DNA of 55,498 nt from a virus, in IMG/VR virus record IMGVR_UViG_3300042946_000772, positions 1 through 55,498 of that record; one strand, 5' to 3'. Both the position numbers and the translations under genes were made by a program. Shown here in pieces: positions 8,316 to 20,000 of the stretch; within the stretch, counting starts at the first letter, position 1, and each line of letters begins with the position of its first letter. The notes beneath the pieces were generated by a model. That model made no database searches. It saw only the letters and a program-made list of their open reading frames with translations, and had not been told where the DNA came from.

Positions 8316-11300
8316 TTACGTCAGCAAGCGAAGAAGCTTGCTTAGTTCACTTGAGATTTCAGATTGGTTCATAAAGTCCCCGCCGCCCTTGTAACTCTCG
8401 AGAACCTTTGTTGCTTCCGCCGCATCTTCATCGCCGATCTTGTCGGCGACACGAATAATCATGTCCTCGATCAGATCCTTTAGTGCGGGGGGAAGATCAC
8501 TATAGCGAACCTTGGCAGCATCCTGCCCGAACGGCAAAGGAAGATTGGCGACAACGCGCCCAAGTTCCGCCGCGGTCGCTCTTACATTCTCAAGAGCGCG
8601 CGGATTAAGCGCGCCGGTGTCGATACGGTCAATCATGTCGATCAACTCACCGGCAGAGCCTGCCGCCTGCTCATAGTCGCCGGCGTTCTCGTTATTCTCG
8701 GCCTCTTCGATCTTCTCAATGATATTGGTAAGACCAGAATCTCCGATATTCTGCTTGAGTCGCGCTAGCACTCGACGAAACCGCCCACTATCGTCCCGCG
8801 GCTGAGTTTCAGGGGTGTACCTACCCCGCTCATCGACGCTTTCACCTACCGCGGGGACCATTTCTTCAGCCTCGACGGCTACCGCTAGAGCCCCAGTGGC
8901 AGTTAGACTCGCGATACGCAACCGCATTTCATCGAGCGTCTCATCGATCTCAAACGTGCCCATGCTCTTCCACTTCTCAGGGATGAGATCCGGGCGATCG
9001 AGTTGGCGCGCGCGCTTCATAATGTGGCGACGAATCTGCGCGCGCTTCGACTTCTTGCCTCGGCCGTACGCTTGAATAGAATCTTTAAGAGAGTCGATGT
9101 TGCCGATCGGGTACGACCCGTCTGGGAGCGCCTTGCCCTCCTTGGCCATCTTCATGCGGTACGCGGTGCTGTCGCCGAAGCCGTCGTCATAGCTCGGCTC
9201 GCCCTTGACGCGAAGAGTGAGCTCAGACATTCGTGAGCGCAGGCGCCCCTCCTGCTCGGCCTTGGCCGCCGCGAAGGTCTCCTTGATCGGGTCAATCTTG
9301 GCAGAAAGTTCCGCTTGCTCCAACTGCTCTAGTTTCTCGACACGAGACGCAAGATCTGCCATCGGGTCAGACTTAAGCTTGGCAAGGACGCTCGCGCCGG
9401 CAGCGACAAGCGCCATTACCTGACCGGACGCGACACGGGCACGAGCGATCGGGAATCCTGGAACATTCACCTGGCAAACTGCGACCAGCTCAAGGTTGCC
9501 CTTGATCGGCCGCCAGTCCCCTGACGGTGCTGAGGCGCGTAGCGCGCGAACTTGCTCCGGTGTTACGCCAGGGCGAAGCGCGCCAGCGACCCAGATCCCA
9601 AACCGATCCTCGCCCGCGTGAACATCAGCAATTGCGGACGCGGTGTCATCGTAGTGACGAACCGCCTGTTCCGCGCTTGCCTCAAGAGCAGCGTGGCCGC
9701 CAGCAAGCGTTAGCTGGCCGACTGGAATATCCTCGCCGTTCTCCGCGCGAAGCACACCCGTGTGGAAGTAGGCGTACCTGCTCTTGCTACGCGGAGGGCG
9801 GGTGCCAAAGGCCATTCCAATGTGATCAACGTGCCAGGCGGCAATGTGCCCAAAGACGCGCCCGTCATCCGTCACGGTAAGCGCCGCTGGCTTATCGAGC
9901 TCCGGGTTGTCGAACCACTCGCGAGGGGGAACAACCGGAATAGCTCCGGCAATCATGCCGCAGGCGACAATGGCCGCTGCCTCGCTCGGGTCAACCTGCT
10001 CGACGTAGACTCCGTCGGGGATCACGTCGCCCTCCTCTTCAGTAGCCTGCTCGGGCTGCTCATTTTCATCCTCTATGAGTTGGATGCTGCATTCCTGGAA
10101 CGCAGGCTTAGGTACAAGGGTAACTGCCATCACTCGGGCCTTGTGGATCCGAATCTTGTCTCCACCGATTCGGTCCTCGCTATCATCGCCAGCCTCGGAC
10201 TGCCCATGCTTAGCCTCGAACTGGTCAAGGTCGGCGGATACACCGCGGATAAAGCCCTCGCGAACAAGGCGCTCGGCCTCGCGGCCGTACGCACCGGTGT
10301 CAAACACTCCGTAGGCGTTTCCAATGCCATTTTCGACGCGCTCCATCGTGTCAATGCGACCGACCACGACAGAGCCTTCGTGCCCATCGGCTGTCTTGAT
10401 CTGCCACATTAGCGGGAGTGGTAGATCTCGCACTCCAATTGAGTCAGGTTCGAAGCTGCGCCCGTCACCAGACTCCATATCCTCTGGAATCACCAACGGA
10501 ATGCAGAACTTAGCGCCATCCGCTCGCTGCGCGCCGCCAGCCATAAGCACTCGATCCTTCGCTGCTCGAGCCTGCGCGCTTAGCGCAGTCGTGAACGTGA
10601 CCTCGTCTTCGGTATGAATAACGTCAGTCGAGAACATACCCTTGTTGCGGCCGTACATCTGGCGATGCAGCTTGTCGCCCGTCCAGAGACCGGTAGCCTC
10701 CTTGTGACGAAGAGCGCAGTACCCCTTTGCGCGGGGTCCCATATACTTGGCAAGGTAGCGCACACAGCGCGTCCAGTCGCCGGGAGTATTCCAGCGAATC
10801 TTCGCCGCGCCCTTGCCGTGCAGCCAGTAGCGGCGGAGCTTCTCGGCATTACCACGATTACGGTCGAGACCGCCCGCGGAAACCAATGCAGCAATCTCGC
10901 CCTTTGGTCCCCACAATGGCATCAACATCGCGTCGCGCATTTGCTCGAGCGCTGCGGTCAGTGCTGCGTCGCCGTCAACTTGCTTAAGCACGTCGTCAAG
11001 CGTCGGGTCGTCAAGAACGATGACGGGAGGCGGCGTCGGAGAATTAAGATCGCGCAGGATCTTCTCGTCCGCTACCCACTCGCCATTCAAACGCTTAAAT
11101 GTTGCAGGCTCGAGTGACGTCGAAGTGGCGGGAACAAGTGAAACGAGCTCCATAACCGCACGCGGGTCGTCCGCGGCAACGATCGCCATATACAGCGGCG
11201 CGACGTCAGATGTCTCCGGAGTGAGCGCCTTGCCTTCCTTGGCCGGAGCCTTCTTCTCGTCCGTGTTCTTATCTGGCTCGCCGGACGCGTACACAGCCTT

Positions 11301-13025
11301 GCGGGACTTCTTATCCTCGATAATTTCCGGGTCGTTCAGAATTGGGTTGTACCAGCTCCGGTTCGGGTAAACGTGCTTCTTACCTTTGCCCTTGTGCCGC
11401 TCGTCGAGCCAATCGCGCAGCATTGGGTGGTTATACGCATTCTGAACCTTCTGCGGCTCGTACCCGGAATCCTTTATCTTCGGGTCATCGTAGTAGCGCG
11501 TCTCGTCACCGTCAATCTGCTCTTCAACGCGGTTCTCGTCGTACGTCTTTCGCTGATCCGATACCCATGACGGCCAGTCGGACAGTAGAAGCCGCAGATC
11601 GTTTGAGGTAAGCGGCGGTAGACGATTTGGGAGCGACGCGACAGGCTGATCAATTGGCGCGCGAGGCTCGGCAACGATCCCGCGGAGATCAAGAGGCGAG
11701 TCGTCGATAATCTGAGGCCGCTGGGTAGGAGGCGGCGCGCCTTCCTCGTCCGTCGGACCAGTCTGTGACGCTGGGACGGTCGCCGATGAGCCATCGTCAA
11801 ACTTAACCGTGACGGTCTTGTCGGCAGGGTTGATCGACGAGATGTTGCCAGAACGCCCGGACGTGTCGCCAGTGATCGTGACGCGCGAACCATTCTTCGC
11901 GAAACGCCCTGTGCGATCACGCACCTGTTGACTAGCCTTCTTGCTGCGCTCCTCTGGCGTGTAGTTGCCGTCGCCATCCGAGACCTTGATGTCTGTTTCG
12001 CCGGCCGCGGTTACAGTGACAAGATCAGCGAGCTCCCAGTCAACCTCAGGCATGGCGTTCTCGACGAGAGTTGCCTCGTCAGCGTCAAGGTCATACACCG
12101 AAACCGGAGTGAACGGGTTCTGCTGCAAATGCGCCGAGACGGTGACAGCCGCGATGGGGTCGATGACAACGTGCATTTTCTCGCAGCGGTCATACGGGTC
12201 GTCGAGCATGCGGTCATAGCCGAGCGGGTCGCCGTCAACTGTGGCGAATCGCGTCCAGCAGCCGTCGTCCCAGAGAAGAACGTCACCGGCCTCGTTCACC
12301 ATATAGAGACGGTCGATACCAGTGCCGTCGAGGCGCACGCGTGCAACAAACTCTGGTGCTGCATCTTCGTCGAGCTCAAATGCGAGCTTGAACGGATCAA
12401 CGTCGGCGTCATAGCTCGTTGCCAGCTCGTACTCCGAGCCGTCGCCAAACAAATCAACGCCTGGGTAGCCGCCAGACGTCAGCGCGCGCTTGTTCTCGCG
12501 CTCGACGATCGCCTTCGACCAGCGCCACGCCGCGTCACCACCCCACAACGCCCAGGCAATGCGCCCGCGCGACGGAAAACCGTCTTCACCAGGCTCGTAG
12601 CCCTTCGCCTTCTTATCAATTTCATGACGAGGAAAGTACTTTGCGATGTGGCGAATCTTCTCAATACCAATCTGACCGCCTCGCGCAAGAGTACGCGCCG
12701 TGTTCATACCCACCGGGGTACCACCGCGCTTAAACTCCTTGCGCCACTCCAGCGCGCGCTTAGCCTCGGCTTGCACGCCCTTCGGAATCGTGTACATGCG
12801 CCCGGAAGCGGTCAACACGCGAATATCGAGACTCGAAACAGCGCTCGAGGCAAGGTCAAACGTCGCAGGCAAAGCGGAAAGCTCGTCGGACGACCAGCTC
12901 TCACGCGCACGAAACTCCGCCGCGCTTCCGCTCGCGACAACAGTGTTCGTGCTCTCGTCAACAATAGCTGCGGCATCGTCATCCGCGAAGAGAAGACGTG
13001 AACCATTGCGCCCAACGAGTTCCAT
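8316..13025 (-). CDS. Capsid maturation protease within a 1569-aa multidomain fusion
   Basis: The protein starts at ATG 13025. Residues about 75-190 hold a helical actinophage domain with 'RALEWRKEFKRGGTPVGMNTA' spacing. An SH3/KOW-like strand region lies near 375-420 after an 'RDRTGRFA' linker. Residues about 730-790 contain 'WTRCVRYLAKYMG..AKGYCALRH'. Residues about 840-980 resemble the HK97-family prohead protease ('FCIPLVIPEDMESGDGRSF', 'GFIRGVSADLDQ', 'LVPKPAFQECSI'). Residues about 1050-1210 match the domain that often follows it ('GHIAAW.VDH'). Residues 1280-1340 repeat the 'LPDGSYPI' helical domain. It should process the scaffold-capsid fusion. Fusion to so many other domains is unusual. 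Confidence 0.7.
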   Translation of the reverse strand: MELVGRNGSRLLFADDDAAAIVDESTNTVVASGSAAEFRARESWSSDELSALPATFDLASSAVSSLDIRVLTASGRMYTIPKGVQAEAKRALEWRKEFKRGGTPVGMNTARTLARGGQIGIEKIRHIAKYFPRHEIDKKAKGYEPGEDGFPSRGRIAWALWGGDAAWRWSKAIVERENKRALTSGGYPGVDLFGDGSEYELATSYDADVDPFKLAFELDEDAAPEFVARVRLDGTGIDRLYMVNEAGDVLLWDDGCWTRFATVDGDPLGYDRMLDDPYDRCEKMHVVIDPIAAVTVSAHLQQNPFTPVSVYDLDADEATLVENAMPEVDWELADLVTVTAAGETDIKVSDGDGNYTPEERSKKASQQVRDRTGRFAKNGSRVTITGDTSGRSGNISSINPADKTVTVKFDDGSSATVPASQTGPTDEEGAPPPTQRPQIIDDSPLDLRGIVAEPRAPIDQPVASLPNRLPPLTSNDLRLLLSDWPSWVSDQRKTYDENRVEEQIDGDETRYYDDPKIKDSGYEPQKVQNAYNHPMLRDWLDERHKGKGKKHVYPNRSWYNPILNDPEIIEDKKSRKAVYASGEPDKNTDEKKAPAKEGKALTPETSDVAPLYMAIVAADDPRAVMELVSLVPATSTSLEPATFKRLNGEWVADEKILRDLNSPTPPPVIVLDDPTLDDVLKQVDGDAALTAALEQMRDAMLMPLWGPKGEIAALVSAGGLDRNRGNAEKLRRYWLHGKGAAKIRWNTPGDWTRCVRYLAKYMGPRAKGYCALRHKEATGLWTGDKLHRQMYGRNKGMFSTDVIHTEDEVTFTTALSAQARAAKDRVLMAGGAQRADGAKFCIPLVIPEDMESGDGRSFEPDSIGVRDLPLPLMWQIKTADGHEGSVVVGRIDTMERVENGIGNAYGVFDTGAYGREAERLVREGFIRGVSADLDQFEAKHGQSEAGDDSEDRIGGDKIRIHKARVMAVTLVPKPAFQECSIQLIEDENEQPEQATEEEGDVIPDGVYVEQVDPSEAAAIVACGMIAGAIPVVPPREWFDNPELDKPAALTVTDDGRVFGHIAAWHVDHIGMAFGTRPPRSKSRYAYFHTGVLRAENGEDIPVGQLTLAGGHAALEASAEQAVRHYDDTASAIADVHAGEDRFGIWVAGALRPGVTPEQVRALRASAPSGDWRPIKGNLELVAVCQVNVPGFPIARARVASGQVMALVAAGASVLAKLKSDPMADLASRVEKLEQLEQAELSAKIDPIKETFAAAKAEQEGRLRSRMSELTLRVKGEPSYDDGFGDSTAYRMKMAKEGKALPDGSYPIGNIDSLKDSIQAYGRGKKSKRAQIRRHIMKRARQLDRPDLIPEKWKSMGTFEIDETLDEMRLRIASLTATGALAVAVEAEEMVPAVGESVDERGRYTPETQPRDDSGRFRRVLARLKQNIGDSGLTNIIEKIEEAENNENAGDYEQAAGSAGELIDMIDRIDTGALNPRALENVRATAAELGRVVANLPLPFGQDAAKVRYSDLPPALKDLIEDMIIRVADKIGDEDAAEATKVLESYKGGGDFMNQSEISSELSKLLRLLT

Positions 13026-13026
13026 G

Positions 13027-14073
13027 CTAGTCAGCCTTCTCCTCTGTCACGGGACCACCTGCAACCCACGCGCGGCACGTTCTTGCCGCCGCGCACTTAA
13101 AGTCAAACGCTTCGCAGTAGCCAAGCTCGCCAGCTTCATCAATCGCGTCAAACTCGTCCGCGTCATCGGTAAGACCAGACGCGATGCAGTCCTTCATACG
13201 CGGAGTGATCACGAACACGGCGCAGTTACCGCAGCGCTGCTTCTTAGCCTCGTCCGGGCGCACCTGCCACTCGCTGGCAAGAGCCGCCCAGTACTCGTCG
13301 TTCGGCTCCGCTGGGTTCAACGGGCCGTACATCGCTGTCTGAATCGCGTTCTGCCGATTCTTTAGATTCAGGCCAATATCCCGGGTCGCGGGCGGGCAGG
13401 CGCCAGCGGCAGCCGCGGTAAGACCTTCCTGCACGTCCTCGTACTTCTTAACCTCGGCGAACGTCAGCTCGTCGTCATCGGAGAGCTTGGCCCAGGCTTT
13501 GATAATTTCCGGCTTGACGTCGATGACCTGTAGCCCGTCAAGCGACTCGTCATCGGCTGGAAGCTTAAACCACCCGTCACCTTCGCGCAGATAGATGCCA
13601 TCAGCGCCGCTGTAGATTAGATCCTGAACTTCCTGAGTGTCAGGGTCAACCGTTACGAACAGCGACTCGTCCGCCGCGGGCGCATCCGGGCTGAACGCCA
13701 TTGCTACCTCCAAGTCGATGCTTCTCTCGATTGCCTCGGCGGGAACCTCAGCGGCCAGAGAAGATGCCCACAGGCCATCGGAATCTTCAACTGCTCGTAT
13801 CGTATAGATCCTACCAAGACTCGAGAACGTTATAGCTCCAGTTTTAGGGTCAATGTCAACCGAATCACGCGAATCTACCGGGTACTGGCGCGCAACTCCG
13901 TCGTACCCGCCGACGTAGACATACGTGATCCCGTCCTGCTCAACAACTATCCGTGGAGAGTACGCTACTCGGTGGACAACCTGACCCTCGTCCTCGCTAT
14001 CCAGAACCGCCGGACCCCAGGCAAGATACCCCTGGTCTTTAACCTCGTCAGGTGCCTGTCGTAGTTTACGCAC
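13027..14073 (-). CDS. Structural-region protein with Cys-rich C-terminal domain
   Basis: This 348-aa protein ends two bases before the maturation-protease gene begins, so the two are co-translated. The N-terminal 130 residues are beta-rich. The C-terminal 110 residues are a recognisable actinophage domain: 'NLKNRQNAI..A.YGPLNP', then 'KKQRCGNCAVFV', 'DCIA', 'YCEAFDFKCAAARTCRAW'. The set of seven or so Cys residues suggests a metal or Fe-S site. This domain often travels with maturation protease or portal-associated proteins. The function is unknown; it is likely a virion or assembly protein. Confidence 0.65.
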   Translation of the reverse strand: MRKLRQAPDEVKDQGYLAWGPAVLDSEDEGQVVHRVAYSPRIVVEQDGITYVYVGGYDGVARQYPVDSRDSVDIDPKTGAITFSSLGRIYTIRAVEDSDGLWASSLAAEVPAEAIERSIDLEVAMAFSPDAPAADESLFVTVDPDTQEVQDLIYSGADGIYLREGDGWFKLPADDESLDGLQVIDVKPEIIKAWAKLSDDDELTFAEVKKYEDVQEGLTAAAAGACPPATRDIGLNLKNRQNAIQTAMYGPLNPAEPNDEYWAALASEWQVRPDEAKKQRCGNCAVFVITPRMKDCIASGLTDDADEFDAIDEAGELGYCEAFDFKCAAARTCRAWVAGGPVTEEKAD

Positions 14074-14084
14074 GTCATTCTCCC

Positions 14085-17000
14085 TTAGCTAATCTTGTCC
14101 ATGGCGGCCTTGAGCTTCGCGCGCTCCTCAGGTGAAATATCAGGCAGATCCTCGCCCTTGGAGATAAAGATCTGCTCGATCGGGATGCCTCCGAGAGAGA
14201 AGATCCCGCGGGCTTTCAAGGCAGCGATTAGATCATCGCGCATACGAGCCTCGGGGATGAGCACATGGTCGAGGTCAGACCAGTCAAGACGATGCTTGAG
14301 CATCAGCTCATACGTGTACGGAGTAATGTTTTTGATGATGTCAGCCGTGTTGGAGCGCTTTCCGAACTTGTCGTTTTGGTTCGCGTACATATCCAGGCGC
14401 TCGAACACAGCCTCGGGCCTAAACACGATGCGAGGTCCGGAATTATACGAGTCCGAATACACTGTCGTGTCCGGGCGATAGCCCTTCGGAGCAGTAAACA
14501 CGTAGTCAGCTCCGCCAGTCACGGCATCACTGGTAGACGACATTCCGTTGCGGCCAATACCCTCAGTCCAGCGCGTTGTCGTCGACAGCAGACCGTCATG
14601 CGGGCTGCCGAACAGCTCCAGGTAGTACTCAAGCCACGCCGCGCGGCGCTCATCCTCTGGCCCGCTATAGAGCAGCTTCCCTGTCGCCGTTTCCGACGGC
14701 GGAGTAATTGAATGAAGAATCGCCTTAACACCAGTAGCCTTAGCGATTTTCTCAGCAACCTCGGGAGGAAGCCTGTACTCAATGCGCCCGTCCGCTCCAG
14801 ACACGACGCGAATGTCTTCTAACGCAAAACCCCACTTCTTGTAGATCTCCTCAAGCTTAGCTTCGCGCGCCGGGCCGGAAAGATTCTTAGTCGGGTTAGT
14901 CTCCTTGCCGAACAGGCTAAGCACACGATTCTCAATCAGTACCCGTGCATCTTCCTGAACGGCCGGACGCGCATCGCGCACGCCTGCCGCGGTCATTACC
15001 TTGGCGATGTCATCCTCGGTAGCGTTACCGGGGAGAACCACCTGCACAAGATTATGGAACGCCTTAGGGCCGCTCGATGACGGGTTAGCCCCGTCGCTCG
15101 TGTTTGCCCGGTGCAAGATAACCGTAGCGGGGCCGCTATCCGTGTCGACAGTGAACTCGTACGTTCGACCGTACCCGTTCTTGTACGCCGAGTCCGGCGC
15201 AATGCGCATCAGCCCGTCCTGATCACGACGGAGCTTACGGATTCTCAACTCCGTGCTCTTTACATCCGGATCGCCAAACACCTTCTTAGCCAAAACGGCA
15301 CCGGCCCAGCTGGTCAGACGATACTTGAGCATGAGCTTCTCGTCGCCGCCCTGATCGAGCACACGAGTGACGCGCACATCCAAGTCTTCAACATCACCCG
15401 CGTCAGTCGCAACAGATGCACCTCGAGTTGCGGAGTCGGCGTCTTGACGAACATAGTCAATTGCTCCGCTCATTGACTTCACGTCTTCAAAGTTTGACTG
15501 ATTCCAAGACTGCGGCTCATCGACGACAACCGCGGGCGCACCAGTCTGAATCGGCTTGCTTGACTTCTTAGGAGTGTTGCTCTTCGCGACCGGCATGTCA
15601 CCAGTGCCAGACACGACAACCTTCTTGATCGAGCGAGCCTTCTTGGTCTCGTCCGGGAACTTCACGTCGACGTATGTCCCGTTCGGCTGCAGCTTGACGA
15701 CAGTACCCTCGTTGCCCTGCGCGTCAGTAACCTTCGCGCCGACCCAGATCGGGTTGCCATTTGCGTCAGGCAGCGTGGGCGCGCCTGGCGGAGGAGTAGG
15801 CACGTCGACTGCCTCCGCAGCAGCGGGCGGCGCCTCTGGCTCAGATACGTCAGCCTCGGGCTCGCTGTCGTTGTTGTCATCCTTGAACGACGTGTAGTGC
15901 TCACCGGAGACCGGGCCGATCTTCTCGAGGCCACCGTAGATTGATGCAAGCGCGTCATCAAGCGTGCCAACGCCCATTCCGGGCTTTAGTGTAATCGACC
16001 ATGACTTATCGTCACCGTTGTAGCGATAGCCAGCCTTCTTCAGCGCGTCCTTAATCGGGAAGGTCTTACCCTTCACGGTCAGAGTGACACCGGCTACCTT
16101 ACCGGTGTACTTGCCCCCGACGTTGTAGTCGCTAACAAGATCGCCCTTGATGCTGTATTCGACTCCGTCACCGACTGTGCCCGAGTAGTCGATCGCTTCG
16201 AGCGCACTCTTTGGCACGGACTTGACTACGCTGCCTGGCGTCTCCATATTTGGCAGCTTGAGATCGAGAGAATCCGCAGCAGTAGGTTCACTTGCGACAG
16301 GCTCCGGCTCCGGCGTTTCTTCAATCTCTGGAGCCGCAGGCTCTGGGGCCGCAGGCGTTGGCATCGTCGGAGCATTGTCCTTGGGCTCTGGAACCGACCA
16401 GCCCTTGTCCTCGAGCACGGAGATCAAGGCGCTTACGCTGATCGGAGTTTCGTACCCTCCGGGAGGAGCGATGTCGACAACGGAGTCGCCGCTGTACATT
16501 GCCTCGTAGATATTCCAGCGCTGATCCTTAGCCAGGTCAAAGATATCGGCATTCGAGTATTTACCGTTTTCACCGTCGGCCAGTGATTCTGCGATGTCCG
16601 CGTAGGCCGCACTAATCGGCATACGCTCGTACTCGTACGCGGCCTTCGGCCCATTCAGCACAACGTCGGACACGATCGCGTCGATGTCGTCACGCCCATC
16701 GCTTGTTAGACCGTCGCGTATCGCAGGAAGTAGCGCGCTTGGGATGAAAACCGATTCTGGATTCTTATCGTAGTACGCGGGATGCCGAAGTCGCAGATAG
16801 TTGTACATGTCCACGGCAGGCTCAATACCAAGGGCATCAGCGATAGCGTCCACGCCAACCCCTCCCTGCAGGACGGGCTCGAGAGCCATGAGCGCATCGA
16901 TCTTGCTCTGGAACGTGGAAGTGTCCTCAGGCTCCCCCGGGGAAGGCGCTTCAGGCGCTTCAGGCGCTTCAGGCTCAGAAGCTGGAGACTCGTCAGAGTC

Positions 17001-20000
17001 TGTCAGAATCTCAAGCGTCTTCGTCGAACGCACAATCTTCTTACCCGACGCGTCCTTGACAAACACATACTTTGGGTTCTTATCAAACTTGACAACCTCA
17101 GCCTCGAGCCCGTCCTTTGTAGAACGAACCTTCATGCCGATCTGCAACGGCGTTCCGTCACTTGACAAATACGAATCCGCTACAGGAGCAGACTCAGGCT
17201 CAGGCTCAGGCGACGGCTCATCAACCGTAGCAGCAGGCGGAGTGTAGTCGTCAGGAACACCAGCGGGCTCCGGCGTAGCAACACCGGCGGGCGTTTCCTT
17301 CTCGTCATCAACGTACGTGTTAACATGAGTCTCTGGCTGCTCATCATTCAAGCTCACGTAATCAAGAATGTACTGACGACGCGCCTTTAGCTTATCCGAC
17401 AGCTCCTTGGCTTGCTCGGGATCCTGCACGATCGCGCCGACCATGTCTTCGATCTTGTCCGGAGTCATCGGCAAAAGCTTACGCGCGCTCTCGCGCAACT
17501 GATCCGTCGACATGCTACCAAACACTGCAAACGACTGCGCGTTCTTATTCGGGTCGCGCAGTGTGTCAAGCTCAGTGACTTCGTTGCCAAACGCGCCACC
17601 CTTCGGCGCGCCCTGCGCCCGGAAGATAAGCGCACCACCCGGGTCAACACGCACCGGGTTACCATCCGCGTCAGTGACAACGTTATCAAACACGAGACCA
17701 GCGACATCCCAGTTCGCGAGCCAGGCGTCAACAGCGAAACCGTCCTGCACCTTCTCGAGGTAGTCCTGCTCGTCGAGGCGCGAACCAAAATCGCTTGTTG
17801 CGCCGTCAATCATCGGCGACACCGTCACCAGGTCGCCATTGCCGTCGCGACCCAGATAAATTCCTGCCGCGTCAACACCAGCCGCACGATACAAAGCCGA
17901 CGCGAGCGTTTCGTTCTGCGCGTGCAAATCGCTCTTCGGGTACTTCACGTAGTAGCGGTTACCATCCGCGTCCTCGTACGTGCCACCCTTGTTCGAGCCC
18001 ATCTGACCGCCGACCTGCTTCCAGTCAGAGATATCAAACTCTGACAGCGCAGTCTCGTCCCGGACCGCTGCGATCTCATCAGCCGCGATCGACTCAGCAG
18101 GCTCAATGTCAGGCTCATCGGTCTCAGTATCAGCGTCAACGCCATCACCGGCGTTCGCCACGTCGCGCAGAATTTCGTCCGTGTCGAATCCCTGAATCTG
18201 CAGCGCGTCGCGAATAGCCTCGACGGGGATCTGTGCAGTGTAACCCTCGTCAAGCGGGTACTCAAACGAGCCAAACCCGGTGCCATCCTCGACACCGGCG
18301 CGAAGCTGCTCGATCAGATCGTTCGTTTCCCACATCTCCGCAAGATACAGAGGGCTATCCGTAAAGCCTTCCGGAACCCCCTCATAGTTATCGCCCTCAG
18401 GGTACTCAGGCTCATACGTGTCAGGGCTAACGTCGTGGTAACCTTCCGGCATCTCGACGTATTCATTCTCAGACAGCAATGACGAGTAATCGCCATTCGC
18501 GTTGTACCGCGCCCACTCTGGCGTAGTCATCGGGCGAAGATTAACGACGTACGTATCCTTGGTTTCGCCACCGTACGTAGGCGCGGTCTCCTTTGTCACC
18601 GAATCCACGACGTACTGGCCCCAGACGACATCCTCGTGCTCGTGGAAGAACCAAGAAAGACGCTCGATGTTCATTGACGTAGCTTCACCGGCGTCCAGTC
18701 GAAAAACAACACCCGCCGTGTTATCATCTGACTTAAAGTTACGCTTCGCATACGAATCAGCGGTCGACTCTTCCCAGGTCCAGCTAGACGGAGCAAAGTT
18801 AATAACTGAACCCTCAGTCGTGTACAACTCAAAGTCTTCGTCAAAGATCGACATGTCAACGCCTCGGAACACCGGCCTCTGATTCGCTGACGCGCCAGCG
18901 GCAAGGATTTCCGCGAACGCACGATAGATTTCAGAGCCTTCCTCACCCGCCGCGAACGCGCTCTTTGACTCCTTAAAATCGTCAATACTGCCAAGCTGCT
19001 TGTAGATCTCGCTAGCGAGCGCAGAAACTGCGTTGTAATCAGAATCGTCAATACCGCTGTAGTCCGCGAGGGCTTTAGCCACTTCCCTTAGCCCAGTGCT
19101 GACTACTCCCCCGTCCCCATTGTCGATGTGCTGGAACAGTCCCCACCAACTTGCAATAAGAGCCTTATCGCTGTCGCTTGCCGTGTCGCTCATCACTCCA
19201 GCAAGCGCTGGCGCCAAGAACTCAGCAATGGCGGCGCGATTTGCCATAGCCTCAGATTCATCGGCGGGGATCGGAAGCTGCATCGCGAAATTGCGAAGCT
19301 CACGAACACCAGGCTGGAGCTCATCGACATCGATCGCGGAGATTTCCGCCGCGATATTAAGCTTCTCGAGCTGGCGCTGGCTAACGTAGACATCAGGCTC
19401 GGCTTCCTCTACGCTTTCTTCCTCGAGAATCTCGTCAAGCTCATCGGCAACAACCTCTGGCTCCTGCTCGCGAATCTCAGCCAGCGGCACGCTGCCGCCT
19501 TCGCCGCGCGACTCGTTGAGTGCGTCACGGTTCTGCGAATCACCAGCGCGCGAGTCGTACATGTCCGCGACAAGCCCGTCAATGTCAACACCGCGCTCCT
19601 GCAGCGCCAGGTACAGCGCCTCGGCAGGGACGTACTCGTCGCCGCCGTCAAACGCGAGCTTGCCCGAACCGGTCGCCGTGTTATTCGTCTTCTTCTTAGG
19701 CTTCGGGCCAGGCTTGCTCTTCTTAGGCTTCGGCGCATCCTCGTCATCCTCGCTCGGCTCGTCGTCGAGCTGCTCAAGGAATGAATCAGCGAAACTCTTA
19801 TCGTTGACCAGCGCCTCGGCAAGCGCCTCGGTCAGCTGCTCCTCGCTGAACTTCTGCGCAAGAACACGCGGGTCATCAGTGTAATCAGCGCTATCCTCGT
19901 CAACACGACCCTCGGGCTCAAAGAAGTCCAGGTTCATCTTGTACGCGCCCTCAGGCACGTTGACGAAATCAAAAGACTGCGAAGACGCAGGCGAGGGCGG

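Noticed and set aside
11928-13001. 357-codon plus-strand frame opposite the maturation-protease gene
   Set aside because: It has no ribosome site and no recognisable motif, and it lies wholly inside the strong minus-strand gene.
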